The notes: generated from the letters alone by a model not told the origin. Positions 53,170-61,212 are shown, counted from the stretch's first letter. The stretch: 64,000 bases of DNA from Saccharibacillus deserti (GCF_013618475.1 NZ_JABJVN010000001.1:1292775-1356774); one strand, 5' to 3'. Program-made: numbers and translations.

Positions 53170-53622
53170 TTAATCCTTCCGACGGTTTTTGTAATCTTCT
53201 TTGATTTCGTCTTCAGGATCCCAAATTGACCAAGCCCCTTCCAACAGATTCCCTTCCGGATCTCGAAAATAAAAAGACTTGGCTTCACCTTTACCAAACG
53301 TATGCAGCTCTTCTACCGCAACTCCTTGGTCTTTCAAATTCTTATGGGTAAACTCGATGTTCGGACAATGGATAGCCATGATCGGAAAAGGCTTTCCGTT
53401 TCTTGTGATCTCAAGCGGCTGCTTGTCTTCGGTTTCAATCAGTAGCAGTGCAATGGAGTGCTTATGCGGGTGGTGCAGCACAGCCATAAAGGAACCCCGA
53501 TCCTGGAATTTATTAATCAGTTTGAAGTCCAGATTTCTCGTATACCAATCGATGGACTGCTCAATCTCCGTTGTCGGTACATAAACATATCCAATTCGAG
53601 TAAACGCAAATTCAGGATTCAT
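53170..53622 (-). CDS. VOC (glyoxalase/bleomycin resistance/dioxygenase) family protein
   Basis: A 150-residue two-module VOC protein: FTRIGYVYVPTTEIEQSIDWY opens the fold, HSIALLLIET and FYFRDPEGNLLEGAWSI close it. The metal ligands of glyoxalases (His, Glu) are partly present. The function (detoxification, antibiotic binding) cannot be told. The start ATG 53622 follows AAAGGGAAGTGACACTC, overlapping the end of the upstream gene by 11 bp. First of the AT-rich accessory genes. Confidence 0.85.
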   Translation of the reverse strand: MNPEFAFTRIGYVYVPTTEIEQSIDWYTRNLDFKLINKFQDRGSFMAVLHHPHKHSIALLLIETEDKQPLEITRNGKPFPIMAIHCPNIEFTHKNLKDQGVAVEELHTFGKGEAKSFYFRDPEGNLLEGAWSIWDPEDEIKEDYKNRRKD

Positions 53623-54253
53623 GAGTGTCACTTCCCTTTCTGTTTTTTAGAATTTCTTTTATTTCATGCGTCGTTTCCGTAATGAATATCTCCACCTGGG
53701 CTGCTGTAAAATAGCGGTTGGAGATATGCGGCTCATTATTCGGATTATCCAACCACTGCAGCTTGAGATCCCGGTACTGCCTAACTTCCTCTGCCGTCAC
53801 AAAAGGCCGGATCGCATACCCCTCCGCTTGTGCCAGCCTCCTTTTTATTTCCGATGCCTGGTTTAATGATCTTTGAAGTTCAAACTCAAGTTGACTAGCT
53901 TCCCCGTGATAAACGTCTCGGATCCGGTCACCGGTATAAGCTTTTTCAAAATCGGAATATAACGTTTCGGTCCAGCGCAGATCCGTATAGATATGAGTAA
54001 AATAACCCACCACAAAGTCGCTCCACTCGGGTTCCGGCTCCAGCAGGAGATACTCTTCAAACTTTTCAAATATGCGTTCTTTCTCGGGCAATCTGCCTTC
54101 GCGTACAAGATGGGTAGAACCTTTCTCTTCCCGGGTCACGTTCCCTCTACTGTGAACGGCATCCGGTGCGATACTTCCCAATAATAAATGAGGGGTGGGA
54201 TTTCCCGAATACAACTGCTGCGATACTGCAAAGTGAACCATGGGCCACGGCAT
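53612..54253 (-). CDS. Zinc-dependent phospholipase C/S1-P1-like family protein
   Basis: A 213-residue alpha-helical protein. It starts MPWPMVHFAVSQQLYSG and carries LGSIAPDAVHSRGN, a GYFTHIYTDLRWTETLY segment and other spaced His/Asp residues. This is typical of a cytoplasmic zinc-dependent phospholipase C-like hydrolase family common in Clostridia and Bacilli. The trinuclear-metal motif HxxxD is visible; the substrate is unknown. ATG 54253 follows ACAGGAGGACTAAAC. Overlaps the VOC gene by 11 bp, so it is co-translated with it. Confidence 0.8.
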   Translation of the reverse strand: MPWPMVHFAVSQQLYSGNPTPHLLLGSIAPDAVHSRGNVTREEKGSTHLVREGRLPEKERIFEKFEEYLLLEPEPEWSDFVVGYFTHIYTDLRWTETLYSDFEKAYTGDRIRDVYHGEASQLEFELQRSLNQASEIKRRLAQAEGYAIRPFVTAEEVRQYRDLKLQWLDNPNNEPHISNRYFTAAQVEIFITETTHEIKEILKNRKGSDTHES

Positions 54254-54308
54254 GTTTAGTCCTCCTGTTAGGGCTGCCAATTCTAATTGATCGACTTACA
54301 GGTCTTTT

Positions 54309-54490
54309 TCAACTTCGCTTGATACTTTTAGCATCTGTGCTTTGGTTTGGCTCAGGCGTTTCTCGGCACCGTGCGGATTCAAAGGTTCCCGAGAATGCTT
54401 TTGCAGCTGTTAACAGATCTTCGCATGTTTTCGCCAGGATCCATTCTTTCAGTCCATCATCTGTGCTTTACTTAAGTTCTCTAAAAAAAT
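54309..54490 (-). pseudogene. Decayed C-terminal fragment related to the lipoprotein at 58037-58446
   Basis: A frame with one internal TAA encodes RELK, stop, STDDGLKEWILAKTCEDLL and a Ser/Thr-rich tail to a TGA at 54309-54311. The DNA and the DGLKEWI-AK motif match the C-terminal part of the frameshifted lipoprotein gene near 58100-58190. No start is present; it is the remnant of a related cassette gene. Confidence 0.55.
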
Positions 54491-54627
54491 TAACTTTCCG
54501 TGGGCTGCGGCTCTCCCAGGAAATCTTCAAACGCAGATACGATCTTCTCGACATCCAGGGGTTTTTTCGAGATCACATCGATATCGTTGGGTTGGATTGA
54601 CGTACAGCCCTTGTTCTCCTTTTTCAC
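54490..54627 (-). pseudogene. Short remnant ending DFLGEPQPTES
   Basis: A 45-codon frame from a possible GTG (54627) reads VKKENKGCTSIQPNDIDVI, then a helix, then a natural stop. There is no Shine-Dalgarno sequence and the N-terminus looks truncated. It lies between the TPR gene and the decayed lipoprotein fragment. It may be the last part of a lost gene; the family is not recognised. Confidence 0.4.
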
Positions 54628-54638
54628 TGCCAATCGTA

Positions 54639-55130
54639 TTAATCCCATACCCGGTCTAATTGATCTGAATAAAAAACTAATGCTTTCCTATAACTTTGTA
54701 TGCCTTCATCCTTACTTGTTTCGGCTAATTGCTTTAATAATATCGACATTGCATCACTGAATGCTTTCTGATTGTAGAGAACCATAGCATAAAAAATTTG
54801 ATATTCTCTGCAGTCCGGAAATTCTCTAATCGCTTCTTCAAATATTGATTTGGCTTCATCGTACATTCCTAACGTTCTATATGTACTTCCGAGACCCAAC
54901 AAAGCCCCTTTTTTTTCCTTTTCTTTCAACCCAAGTTCCAAAGACTTCTTATAATAAGGAACTGCCTCCCTTTCAAGGCCTAGAACATCATGAGTCCAAG
55001 CGCATTGATACCATACAGAAGGGTTGGATGGCTGCAAGTCTATTAATTCCAGCAACAATGTTCTTGCTTCTTCAGATTCCCCTGATTCTCTTAATTGAAT
55101 TGCAGCTTCTAATGGATTCACGTTTATCAT
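54639..55130 (-). CDS. Tetratricopeptide-repeat (TPR) protein
   Basis: A 163-residue all-helical protein with about three to four TPR units (WYQCAWTHDVLGLEREAVPY, LLGLGSTYRTLGMYDEAKSI and one following). TPR proteins act as binding scaffolds. No membrane segment or catalytic domain is attached, so the partner is unknown. ATG 55130 follows AAAGGAATGATAA. Confidence 0.85.
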   Translation of the reverse strand: MINVNPLEAAIQLRESGESEEARTLLLELIDLQPSNPSVWYQCAWTHDVLGLEREAVPYYKKSLELGLKEKEKKGALLGLGSTYRTLGMYDEAKSIFEEAIREFPDCREYQIFYAMVLYNQKAFSDAMSILLKQLAETSKDEGIQSYRKALVFYSDQLDRVWD

Positions 55131-55227
55131 TCCTTTTATGCCAATTTATCATCAATCTCCGCTTTCACACCTAATAGCTGCAGTTTCATGGCTCCGATCT
55201 CACCGATGTTTCGATATATCCTTGAAT

Positions 55228-55431
55228 CTATATCCAACTGAAGACATTCAGCGGTTCATGTAACACTTGTTCCTCGTATTCCATATCTCCCGGCACATAT
55301 CGGGGATCCGAGTAAGCTTTGTATTTATCCAGGAATTCTTGATCATCGATATGTCTGGTAAATCGTGATGTTCGCCTCGATAGAAATGAGATTCGTCTTT
55401 GGCGATTACCGCATCCGGAACCCATAATCAC
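55228..55431 (-). pseudogene. Probably frameshifted small gene
   Basis: The C-terminal half (DDQEFLDKYKAYSDPRYV, then a tail ending NVFSWI) looks protein-like, but the N-terminal half of the same frame does not. The neighbouring frame there reads VPDAVIAKDESHFYRGEHHD, which looks natural. One indel near 55340 would join them into a single small protein. No family is recognised. The rest of the 360-bp gap between the TPR and lipoprotein genes is empty. Confidence 0.4.
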
Positions 55432-55490
55432 AATCCCCTCTATTCCTGACTTAGCGTGGACCCGGTCAACATCGCACGCTCGTTATGTTT

Positions 55491-55868
55491 TCAATGAACA
55501 AACTGTAACTGATTGGAGTTTTTCTTTTTTGCCGCCAACCGGATTTCCTGGTCTTTCTTTTCATTTTCGACAGCGGATAGAGCCATAATCGCAATCTCAG
55601 TATCTTGGAATAGAGGTTTCCAATCCGGCTGTTGAGCTCTTACCGCCTCTCCTTCGAAACGCATCGCGATACGCACCAACTTATCCGGACTGCCATAAGT
55701 ATTGTCAGAAAACACTACAAACCCAGGATACTTGTTTATCAGTTCAGAGGCCGCTTCTTCTATAATCAGACGGCCTGCTTGAGTTTCCGGAAAAGGTTTG
55801 GTTTGGCTGCATGCGGTAGTGAACAGGAATAAGAGCAGCGTAAGCGGCACCATGCTTTTTGGCTTCAT
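55491..55868 (-). CDS. Putative small lipoprotein
   Basis: A 125-residue protein with a short signal and lipobox (LFLFTTACSQ, Cys about residue 20), then an acidic globular part containing YPGFVVFSDNTYGSPDKLV. Probably exported and lipid-anchored. The family is not recognised. The start ATG 55868 has only a weak upstream AGAAGG. It overlaps nothing and may be read with the downstream remnant. Confidence 0.65.
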   Translation of the reverse strand: MKPKSMVPLTLLLFLFTTACSQTKPFPETQAGRLIIEEAASELINKYPGFVVFSDNTYGSPDKLVRIAMRFEGEAVRAQQPDWKPLFQDTEIAIMALSAVENEKKDQEIRLAAKKKNSNQLQFVH

Positions 55869-55931
55869 TACTTATGGCCTTCTCCAACTTTTCAATGAAT
55901 TTAGCTTGTAGCAGACCAATGACAATCACTC

Positions 55932-56720
55932 CTACATATTCGAATTGGGCTTGTCGGGATTTGGGTAGAACTTGGCAGCCATTGTCTGTAGAACATTTTC
56001 AAAATAGCGATAGATTTCCTCTGCCTTTTCCAGAAACTCTACTATACGCACATCGCTATCCAAGTAACACGTGTACAGATAGTCAACCAAATCGGGATCA
56101 ATCCCAGAGTGGTTGATTATAGCGTTCTTCATCTTCCTAATGTCATCTTCCCAGATCCCCGTATCTTCCAAAATCAAAGAGTATAAGGCACGAAGCAATC
56201 TTTTGGAATACCCTTTTATATATCTGGTTTGCAGGGCCGGGTCATCCGCTTCGCCAAGTAAACGATGCAGACGATCCACTTCTTCCGGAGTCTCCGTATT
56301 CAAGTCTAAAATGAACGCGGGAGAAATAAGGATCGGGGGTGCTTTTTCACCCATGTCCTCACCTTCTACACAAACGCAGACGATCTTAATCCAAAAGCCC
56401 CACTCATTCGGTTTGCTGAATACATCGTCAATCGAGCAAATGATCGTATCAATCTTGGTGAGGAATGGATATTCTTCCAACAGCCTTTCTTTGATAGAAG
56501 ATAATTTGGCGTAATCGATATCCTCCGGATTTGCACATAAAAGAGTGAAGTCCGCATCCGACTGAAACGGTTTAGCCGTTCCTTTTGGGATGGAGCCGCA
56601 CATATACATGCTATGAACCTTGTCTTTGAATTCGTTGCGGACTTGGTCGATATATTTCGCAACAAACTCTTTATATTCGCTTTGAATATTCATGTGAGTT
56701 ATGACTTTTTCCAATATCAT
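55932..56720 (-). CDS. Nucleotidyltransferase-domain protein (antibiotic nucleotidyltransferase-like)
   Basis: A 262-residue protein. An N-terminal nucleotidyltransferase domain carries CGSIPKGTAKPFQSDADFT (GS...DxD, about residues 42-60), followed by a helical C-terminal domain like the AadA/DUF4111 group. The last part has an Asn-rich tail. It may adenylylate a small molecule such as an aminoglycoside; substrate is unproven. ATG 56720 follows AATAGGAGAGATTCCT. Ends 12 bp upstream of the broken acetyltransferase's stop in reading order, so they may be transcribed together. Confidence 0.78.
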   Translation of the reverse strand: MILEKVITHMNIQSEYKEFVAKYIDQVRNEFKDKVHSMYMCGSIPKGTAKPFQSDADFTLLCANPEDIDYAKLSSIKERLLEEYPFLTKIDTIICSIDDVFSKPNEWGFWIKIVCVCVEGEDMGEKAPPILISPAFILDLNTETPEEVDRLHRLLGEADDPALQTRYIKGYSKRLLRALYSLILEDTGIWEDDIRKMKNAIINHSGIDPDLVDYLYTCYLDSDVRIVEFLEKAEEIYRYFENVLQTMAAKFYPNPDKPNSNM

Positions 56721-56731
56721 AGGAATCTCTC

Positions 56732-57297
56732 CTATTCCTCGAATTCGCTCTCAAAATCCGATCTTAGTATTGAATACATTCTTTGATCTAAATATTCCCC
56801 TTTTATCTTTAATTGCTTTCTAAGCACGCCTTCCATGACCAACCCCAGCTTCTCCATCACTCGATAAGACCCCAGGTTGTTCACGTTACACTGGGCTTCG
56901 ATACGGTTTAGCCCGAGTTCTGAAAAACCATATTTCACAATTTGGCTGGTTGCCTCTGTTATAATCCCTTGATTCCAGTAGTCTTTTGAAAGAACGTAGC
57001 CAAGCTCCGCCTTGTTATGGATCGGATCGATCCTGTCCTCCCAATCAGTTGGCCACTTGATTTATAGACGATCCCCCAGTGAAATCCTTCGTGTCTTTTA
57101 TATTTATCCAGTACTTTTTGAATATACTTGATCGAGTCTTCTTTGGAAGCATGCCTTTCCCATGTCGTTTGCGAAGTTACGATTGGATCGGAGGCAATCC
57201 GGTAATAATCCTCGGCATCCATCATCGAAAACTTTCTCAGTAATAATCGATTCGTTTCGAACGTCGGAGATTCGCCAAATAATTGTTCGATTCCCAT
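56732..57297 (-). pseudogene. Frameshifted GNAT acetyltransferase (RimJ/RimL type)
   Basis: The N-terminal part (ETNRLLLRKFSMMDAEDYYR) runs to residue about 95. One base off, a second frame supplies the expected motif A region NKAELGYVLSKDYWNQGIIT, then joins KYGFSELGLNRIEAQCNVNN to the end. Together they would be a normal RimJ/RimL-like ribosomal-protein/antibiotic acetyltransferase of about 185 residues. A single indel near 57035 explains the break, either real decay or a sequencing error. Confidence 0.75.
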
Positions 57298-57334
57298 GAG
57301 TCCTCACCCTTATCCCTGATTACCATGCTTTCGT

Positions 57335-57395
57335 CTAATGTTCCTGTATTCACGGCGTGTCCCGATCAATAAACCCCAGAAATTGATGTCTAATG
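57335..57395 (-). repeat. attC-like site 0 (degenerate)
   Basis: The left arm (CTAATGTTCCTGTATTCACGG) is well preserved; the partner arm is only faintly visible near 57380-57395 (GATGTCTAATGTC). It is a decayed member of the attC-like family and marks the leftmost recognisable site. Here it truncates a peptidase E-like gene. Confidence 0.6.
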
Positions 57396-57439
57396 TCTTC
57401 CGTACAAAAACCGCAGCAGGTTAGCAGCAAACGGCTCAT
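57350..57439 (-). pseudogene. Truncated peptidase E (S51)-like N-terminus
   Basis: A strong ribosome binding site (GGAAGGATGGGGATCTCC) and ATG 57439 start a 29-residue frame opening MSRLLLTCCGFCTEDIRHQF. This resembles the beginning of peptidase E/cyanophycinase-like proteins, which read MKxLILTSNGxxTE...QF. The frame ends exactly where the conserved GTGAATACAGGAAC arm of an attC-like repeat begins. So the rest of the gene was lost by recombination at this site. Confidence 0.5.
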
Positions 57440-57457
57440 GGAGATCCCCATCCTTCC

Positions 57458-57885
57458 TTAAGAGTTTTGTAACCGGTATGGTTTAAACGTTTCCCCATTT
57501 TCTTGCAAGCCATTTGTCCATCTGCTTTTTAACTTCTTTTCCCACGGATCGACGCCTGCCAGACTAAGAAAAAATGTACGCTGCATGGGTATTAGATTGT
57601 CTAATGTAACACGTCTTCTTGAATTAGCTGATAAACGTTTGCATGGTTTTTCCGTTTTCTATCCGCTCTTCAAATTGACCTTTCGTGTATTCATTGATCA
57701 CTCTTTTCCAAAATATCCGTGTTCCTGGATTACTCTCAATTTGATGCACTTCCCACGGCCCTTGATGTCGGTCGTTTCCTTTTTTAAAATAATCATCCAA
57801 AGGGTAAGGACTGTACTTCCTATTCTCTTCTACATCAAAGTTGAGGAATTCCGAAAAATCATAAATATAAGATAGTAAAATTCAT
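57458..57885 (-). pseudogene. Multiply frameshifted cassette gene
   Basis: ATG 57885 follows GCGGAGGATTACGAA. The readable protein is spread over three frames: MNFTIL, then YDFSEFLNFDVEEN through VINEYTKGQFEERIENG, then NSRRRVTLDNLIPMQRTFFL to LQNS and TAA. Without indels it would be a protein of about 140 residues. The family is not recognised. It lies between attC-like sites 0 and 1, so it is the cargo of a decayed cassette. Confidence 0.55.
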
Positions 57886-57927
57886 TTCGTAATCCTCCGC
57901 TTTAATTCTTACCGCATGTTATTTCCG

Positions 57928-58001
57928 ATAACTTTCCTGTATTCACTATTTGGCAAATGCCGGATCAAGGGCGTATGCCCGCAGCGTGAATATGATGTTA
58001 T
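57928..58001 (-). repeat. attC-like site 1 (74 bp)
   Basis: Outer arms ATAAC (57928-57932) and GTTAT (57997-58001), next CTGTATTCAC and GCGTGAATA. One interior hairpin is lost, making it shorter than its sisters. The GGGC/GCCC hairpin and the GCGTGAATATGATGTTAT end are conserved. Confidence 0.85.
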
Positions 58002-58036
58002 CAGATGGGGCAGCCCTTTTTGAGTTGCGAAATCAA

Positions 58037-58446
58037 TCAGTTTCTTATCTTTTCATATTTTTGTAACCAGTCCTTCCCGCTTGTCCATTGAATATTCGGC
58101 TTTTTCCCTTTTAAAATGTCTTCCCCTGCTTTAGCCATTATCCATTCCTTCAGTCCATCATTAGGACTTTGCTTAAGCTCTTTAAATAAAATTCAAATCC
58201 TTTATCTCCAGTATTTATTATCTCTTCGTAAAGCTTTCTATTTGCATTTATATAGTCACTGGGATTACTTGAAAATGAAGTGTCTTTGTTCGATGTAATA
58301 ATATCTAAATTTTCATTGATGCTCTGTTCAACTTCTGTTATTTCCGTTTTATTATCACTTTTATCTGGTATTTTTTTTGATTGACATGCTGTAGCAGATA
58401 GCATACAAGCAGCTGTAATAAAACAAATCAATATCATTCTTTTCAT
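58037..58446 (-). pseudogene. Frameshifted lipoprotein gene
   Basis: The N-terminus (MKRMILICFITAACMLSATAC) has a lipoprotein signal. The first frame ends after about 98 residues, but one base off the reading continues KELKQSPNDGLKEWIMAKAG and then a basic helix to TGA 58037-58039. The joined product is about 135 residues. A second decayed copy of the C-terminal part lies at 54309-54490. Cargo between attC-like sites 1 and 2. Confidence 0.65.
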
Positions 58447-58472
58447 GAATTCGCCTCATTCTATTTTGTGTT

Positions 58473-58564
58473 TTAATTATCTTGTATTCACGACCCGACG
58501 CATGTCGGGTTTCCGGCGAATGCCGGACCCAGGACGAATGTCCACAGCGTGAATATAGGGTTAT
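58473..58564 (-). repeat. attC-like site 2 (92 bp)
   Basis: Left outer arm is degenerate (TTAAT instead of ATAAC); right arm GTTAT at 58560-58564 is intact. Three interior hairpins (CCCGAC/GTCGGG, TCCGGC/GCCGGA, GGAC/GTCC) inside the TATTCACG...CGTGAATA stem. Confidence 0.85.
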
Positions 58565-58602
58565 CTGAAGGATCCTTTTCGAGTTGTCATACAATCTCTT
58601 AT

Positions 58603-59037
58603 TTATTCAACTCTGATTTCAGCCTTAAAAAAATTCTCTCTTGGTATCGGTTCTCCAGCCATCCTTCTTAACATTGATAATTGTCCGACATGCGTCATAA
58701 CGTCTGATAAAGGCCCTTGTATAAGTTGTTCAATAATTCTTTCTCTTTGAGGTATCCCTATTGTTTCAATTAATTCATCCAGTTTGGAAAGTTCCTTAAA
58801 GAATGTATTAACTTCGTCATCCCAGGTACTTATTTGTACGACCATTTGTATTCGATCATCAAATACGGTTTGAGCATATCTAATGACATCCGACATGTGT
58901 TTCAAAATCTCTATAGGTGTTCTGACTCCACTTCCTATATCAAAATTGTAATAATTTATTGGTGTATTCAAAATCGCTTTTGAACTCCGATATTTAAGCG
59001 TCGATATATAGTGTCTTAAAAAATAAACTTCATTCAT
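58603..59037 (-). CDS. DinB family protein
   Basis: A 144-residue four-helix protein of the DinB/YfiT group. The C-terminal metal-binding helix MTHVGQLSMLRRMAGEP carries a conserved His, and an earlier LKHMSDVIRYAQTVF helix carries another. Such proteins are thought to be thiol-dependent transferases. ATG 59037 is preferred over one 9 bp upstream by spacing from AAAGG. Cargo of a complete attC-flanked cassette (sites 2 and 3). Confidence 0.8.
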   Translation of the reverse strand: MNEVYFLRHYISTLKYRSSKAILNTPINYYNFDIGSGVRTPIEILKHMSDVIRYAQTVFDDRIQMVVQISTWDDEVNTFFKELSKLDELIETIGIPQRERIIEQLIQGPLSDVMTHVGQLSMLRRMAGEPIPRENFFKAEIRVE

Positions 59038-59086
59038 TTTTTTCATCCTTTGCTCTGTTACTTCTAAAGGTTTACCGATCTTTCAG

Positions 59087-59178
59087 GTAACGTTCCTGTA
59101 TTCACGACCCAGCGCATGCTGGGTGTCCGGCGAATGCCGGACCAAAGGCGTATGCCCGCAGCCTGAATATTATGTTTT
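59087..59178 (-). repeat. attC-like site 3 (92 bp)
   Basis: Outer arms GTAAC and GTTTT. The first interior hairpin reads CCCAGC/GCTGGG instead of CCCGAC/GTCGGG, a double compensatory change that keeps pairing. The second is TCCGGC/GCCGGA and the third is GGC/GCC. Confidence 0.85.
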
Positions 59179-59229
59179 AAGATGTCAGCTCCTTCTTCGA
59201 GACACATATACATTTCACGTCTCGTGCAA

Positions 59230-59718
59230 CTAAACATACTTCTGGAGTTTGATATTACATTCTGACGTAGTCGCAGTAACGTATTCGATATAGTTTACAG
59301 ACCCGTTAAAGTTCAAATAGGCTTCATAACGCATACGGATTGCAGGCAAAGTAATCATATCTAGCACATTTTCTTTTGGAACCCACCTGCAATCGCTTGT
59401 TTCTTCAGACGTAGATAACTCACCACCTAAAGATTTGCATGCGAAGTCAAACATTACTTTTGTTGGGACATCAGTCACACCGTCGTACCATTTATGTATC
59501 GCTGTGTTTGACACAACACTAATTAAATGGCTAACAGTAGCATCTATTCCACTTTCCTCTTTGATTTCACGAATTACGCCATCAATCAAGTTCTCGCCAA
59601 CTTCAATTATCCCGCCAGGATAAACCCAACCATCGTCATGAGCTTTGACTAACAGGATGTTTCCCTTCTCGTCTTCAACAATTCCGCCGGCCGATACAAT
59701 GTGTGTTGGAAATGCCAT
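59230..59718 (-). CDS. Nudix hydrolase
   Basis: A 162-residue Nudix-fold protein. The Nudix box GGIIEVGENLIDGVIREIKE then ESGID (GX5EX7REUXEEXGU, about residues 35-59) is complete. These hydrolases cleave nucleoside diphosphate derivatives; the exact substrate is open. ATG 59718 follows the ideal AGGAGGTTGTGTAA. Cargo between sites 3 and 4. The 106-bp gap to site 4 is empty. Confidence 0.9.
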   Translation of the reverse strand: MAFPTHIVSAGGIVEDEKGNILLVKAHDDGWVYPGGIIEVGENLIDGVIREIKEESGIDATVSHLISVVSNTAIHKWYDGVTDVPTKVMFDFACKSLGGELSTSEETSDCRWVPKENVLDMITLPAIRMRYEAYLNFNGSVNYIEYVTATTSECNIKLQKYV

Positions 59719-59824
59719 TTACACAACCTCCTATTTAGATAAAATGGGTTTCCTATGGTACTTATCCTTTTTTGTTGCTTGAAAGTAGATGCTTGTAGGT
59801 TTTGAGTTTTTGCGCTGATTTCTT

Positions 59825-59934
59825 ATGACGTTTCTCGCATTCACGAACTCCCATAGGGAGTTGTCGCAGCATCCACTTCTTCGAACCCACGTCTGCGACC
59901 GAAGGGGCAGCCCGACGCGTGAATGCGGTGTTAT
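59825..59934 (-). repeat. attC-like site 4 (110 bp, divergent core)
   Basis: Same outer arms as the family (ATGAC...GTTAT and GCATTCACG...CGTGAATGC) but a different interior: AACTCCC/GGGAGTT hairpin and a GTCGCAG/CTGCGAC long hairpin. Conserved ends with variable centre and length are the hallmark of attC sites. Confidence 0.85.
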
Positions 59935-59962
59935 ATGAAGGGGAAGCCTTCTCCGAACTACT

Positions 59963-60478
59963 CTAGCCCGTTTTTGGAATTTCAATCGTTTGAGTTATTA
60001 CTTTATGTAGTCCTTCTAGTCCATTAATCTCAATACACTCTTGATCTTCCGTATATTTCAGATTGTGTTCTCGATAATATTTTCTCCAAAAATACACAGC
60101 CGGTTTGTTCGCTTCAAGCTGACTAATACTAATTTTTCCTTTAAACTGGCCTAATACTTTAGCTACACCTTTAGATGCAATGTTCAGGCCTCTATACTTT
60201 CTTAGTAAAAACAACTCTTGTATAGTATAATCAACTCCTCCAGCAACAAACGGAGGAGAACAGACTAATATAAATCCAACTGTCTTTTCCTCATACTTGA
60301 TGAAAAATGGATACAATTCATCCCTCTCAAGATATAGATAAGTATTTGTTGGATCAAATTGTCCATTTTCTTGAGGATCTTCACCTGTATATTGCGATAA
60401 ATCATACAAATAAAGATTATATAGATTTAAAAATTTATCCTTTTGATCTTTACTAATTCTTCCTATCTCCACGTCCAT
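59963..60478 (-). CDS. GNAT family N-acetyltransferase
   Basis: A 171-residue GNAT protein. Strand beta4-motif A reads IQELFLLRKYRGLNIASKGV (about residues 87-106), followed by ANKPAVYFWRKYYREHNL. The family resembles acetyltransferases found repeatedly in cassette arrays; substrate unknown. The ATG at 60478 follows AAGGAGATATCCA. Cargo between sites 4 and 5. Confidence 0.86.
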   Translation of the reverse strand: MDVEIGRISKDQKDKFLNLYNLYLYDLSQYTGEDPQENGQFDPTNTYLYLERDELYPFFIKYEEKTVGFILVCSPPFVAGGVDYTIQELFLLRKYRGLNIASKGVAKVLGQFKGKISISQLEANKPAVYFWRKYYREHNLKYTEDQECIEINGLEGLHKVITQTIEIPKTG

Positions 60479-60516
60479 TGGATATCTCCTTATTTATCTT
60501 TTTGCTTCCCTTTCAT

Positions 60517-60608
60517 TTAATGCTCCTGCATTTACGAGCCGACGCATGTCGGGTGTCCGGCGATTGCCGGACCAAGGGCGCATGCCCGCAGCGTGAATAT
60601 GATGTTAT
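60517..60608 (-). repeat. attC-like site 5 (92 bp)
   Basis: Outer arms TTAAT and GTTAT. The inner stem is GCATTTACG with GCGTGAATA (imperfect). Hairpins are CCGAC/GTCGG, TCCGGC/GCCGGA and GGGC/GCCC. Confidence 0.85.
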
Positions 60609-60635
60609 GTGATGTACCGGGCTCCTTAAATCGAC

Positions 60636-61028
60636 TTACAAATCGCTTCTGTATGTACTTATCTGCTTTTCTAATGTCTTTCTTACGTCTTCATAGGTTC
60701 TAATCACTTCATCCAAGTCGTTCTTTAATTCTTTATGTTCTTCCCAATAGGCTTGATCAATCTGGAGTACGGAACAAAATAAATCTCCGATATATAAATC
60801 TCCTGATGTAAATGGATTCTGTATTAGTCGCTCTAGGGCTAATGGCAAAAGCCAATCTAGATTCATTTGTTGCCCGATCAAAATCCTTAAATCTTCATTG
60901 TTCCATTCACAAAGAGGTTTCTTCCTTAATTGATGGACTTGGATCACTAATGAGGAAGCAAAATTCGGTTCATCCCAACATTCACCTTCAAGCTCTTCAA
61001 GGGTTTGGGTTAGATCGACTTGCTGCAT
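60636..61028 (-). CDS. CdiI-like contact-dependent inhibition immunity protein
   Basis: A 130-residue protein. The pattern LEELEGECWDEP, RKKPLCEWNNEDLRILIGQQ (about residues 36-55) and LLPLALERLIQNP is characteristic of a family annotated as CDI system immunity proteins. No toxin gene is nearby, so it is an orphan immunity gene that could protect against neighbours' toxins. ATG 61028 follows GAGGGTGAAACC. Cargo of the cassette between sites 5 and 6. Confidence 0.8.
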   Translation of the reverse strand: MQQVDLTQTLEELEGECWDEPNFASSLVIQVHQLRKKPLCEWNNEDLRILIGQQMNLDWLLPLALERLIQNPFTSGDLYIGDLFCSVLQIDQAYWEEHKELKNDLDEVIRTYEDVRKTLEKQISTYRSDL

Positions 61029-61067
61029 GGTTTCACCCTCTTAAATAAATGGTTTCCGGTATGTCAC

Positions 61068-61159
61068 ATAACGTTCCTGTATTGACGACTCGACGTATGT
61101 CGAGTATCCGGCGAATGCCGGATCAAGGACGAATGTCCGCAGCGTGAATATTATGTTAA
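61068..61159 (-). repeat. attC-like site 6 (92 bp)
   Basis: Outer arms ATAAC (61068-61072) and GTTAA (61155-61159). The mismatch between arms of this site is informative: each arm matches the far end of its own flanking cassette instead. Hairpins CTCGAC/GTCGAG (compensated), TCCGGC/GCCGGA, GGAC/GTCC. Confidence 0.88.
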
Positions 61160-61212
61160 GTGAAGTTCCATTCTTCTTTGAACCGCTTACTCAATTTCTT
61201 GAAATCTCTTTC

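Noticed and set aside
53043..53297. 84-residue minus-strand open frame overlapping the VOC gene end
   Set aside because: Shadow frame of the VOC gene's 3' end; the VOC frame has the better start and motifs.
59731..59985. 84-residue minus-strand open frame across attC-like site 4
   Set aside because: It reads through the recombination site and has no ribosome binding site; coincidence of frame.
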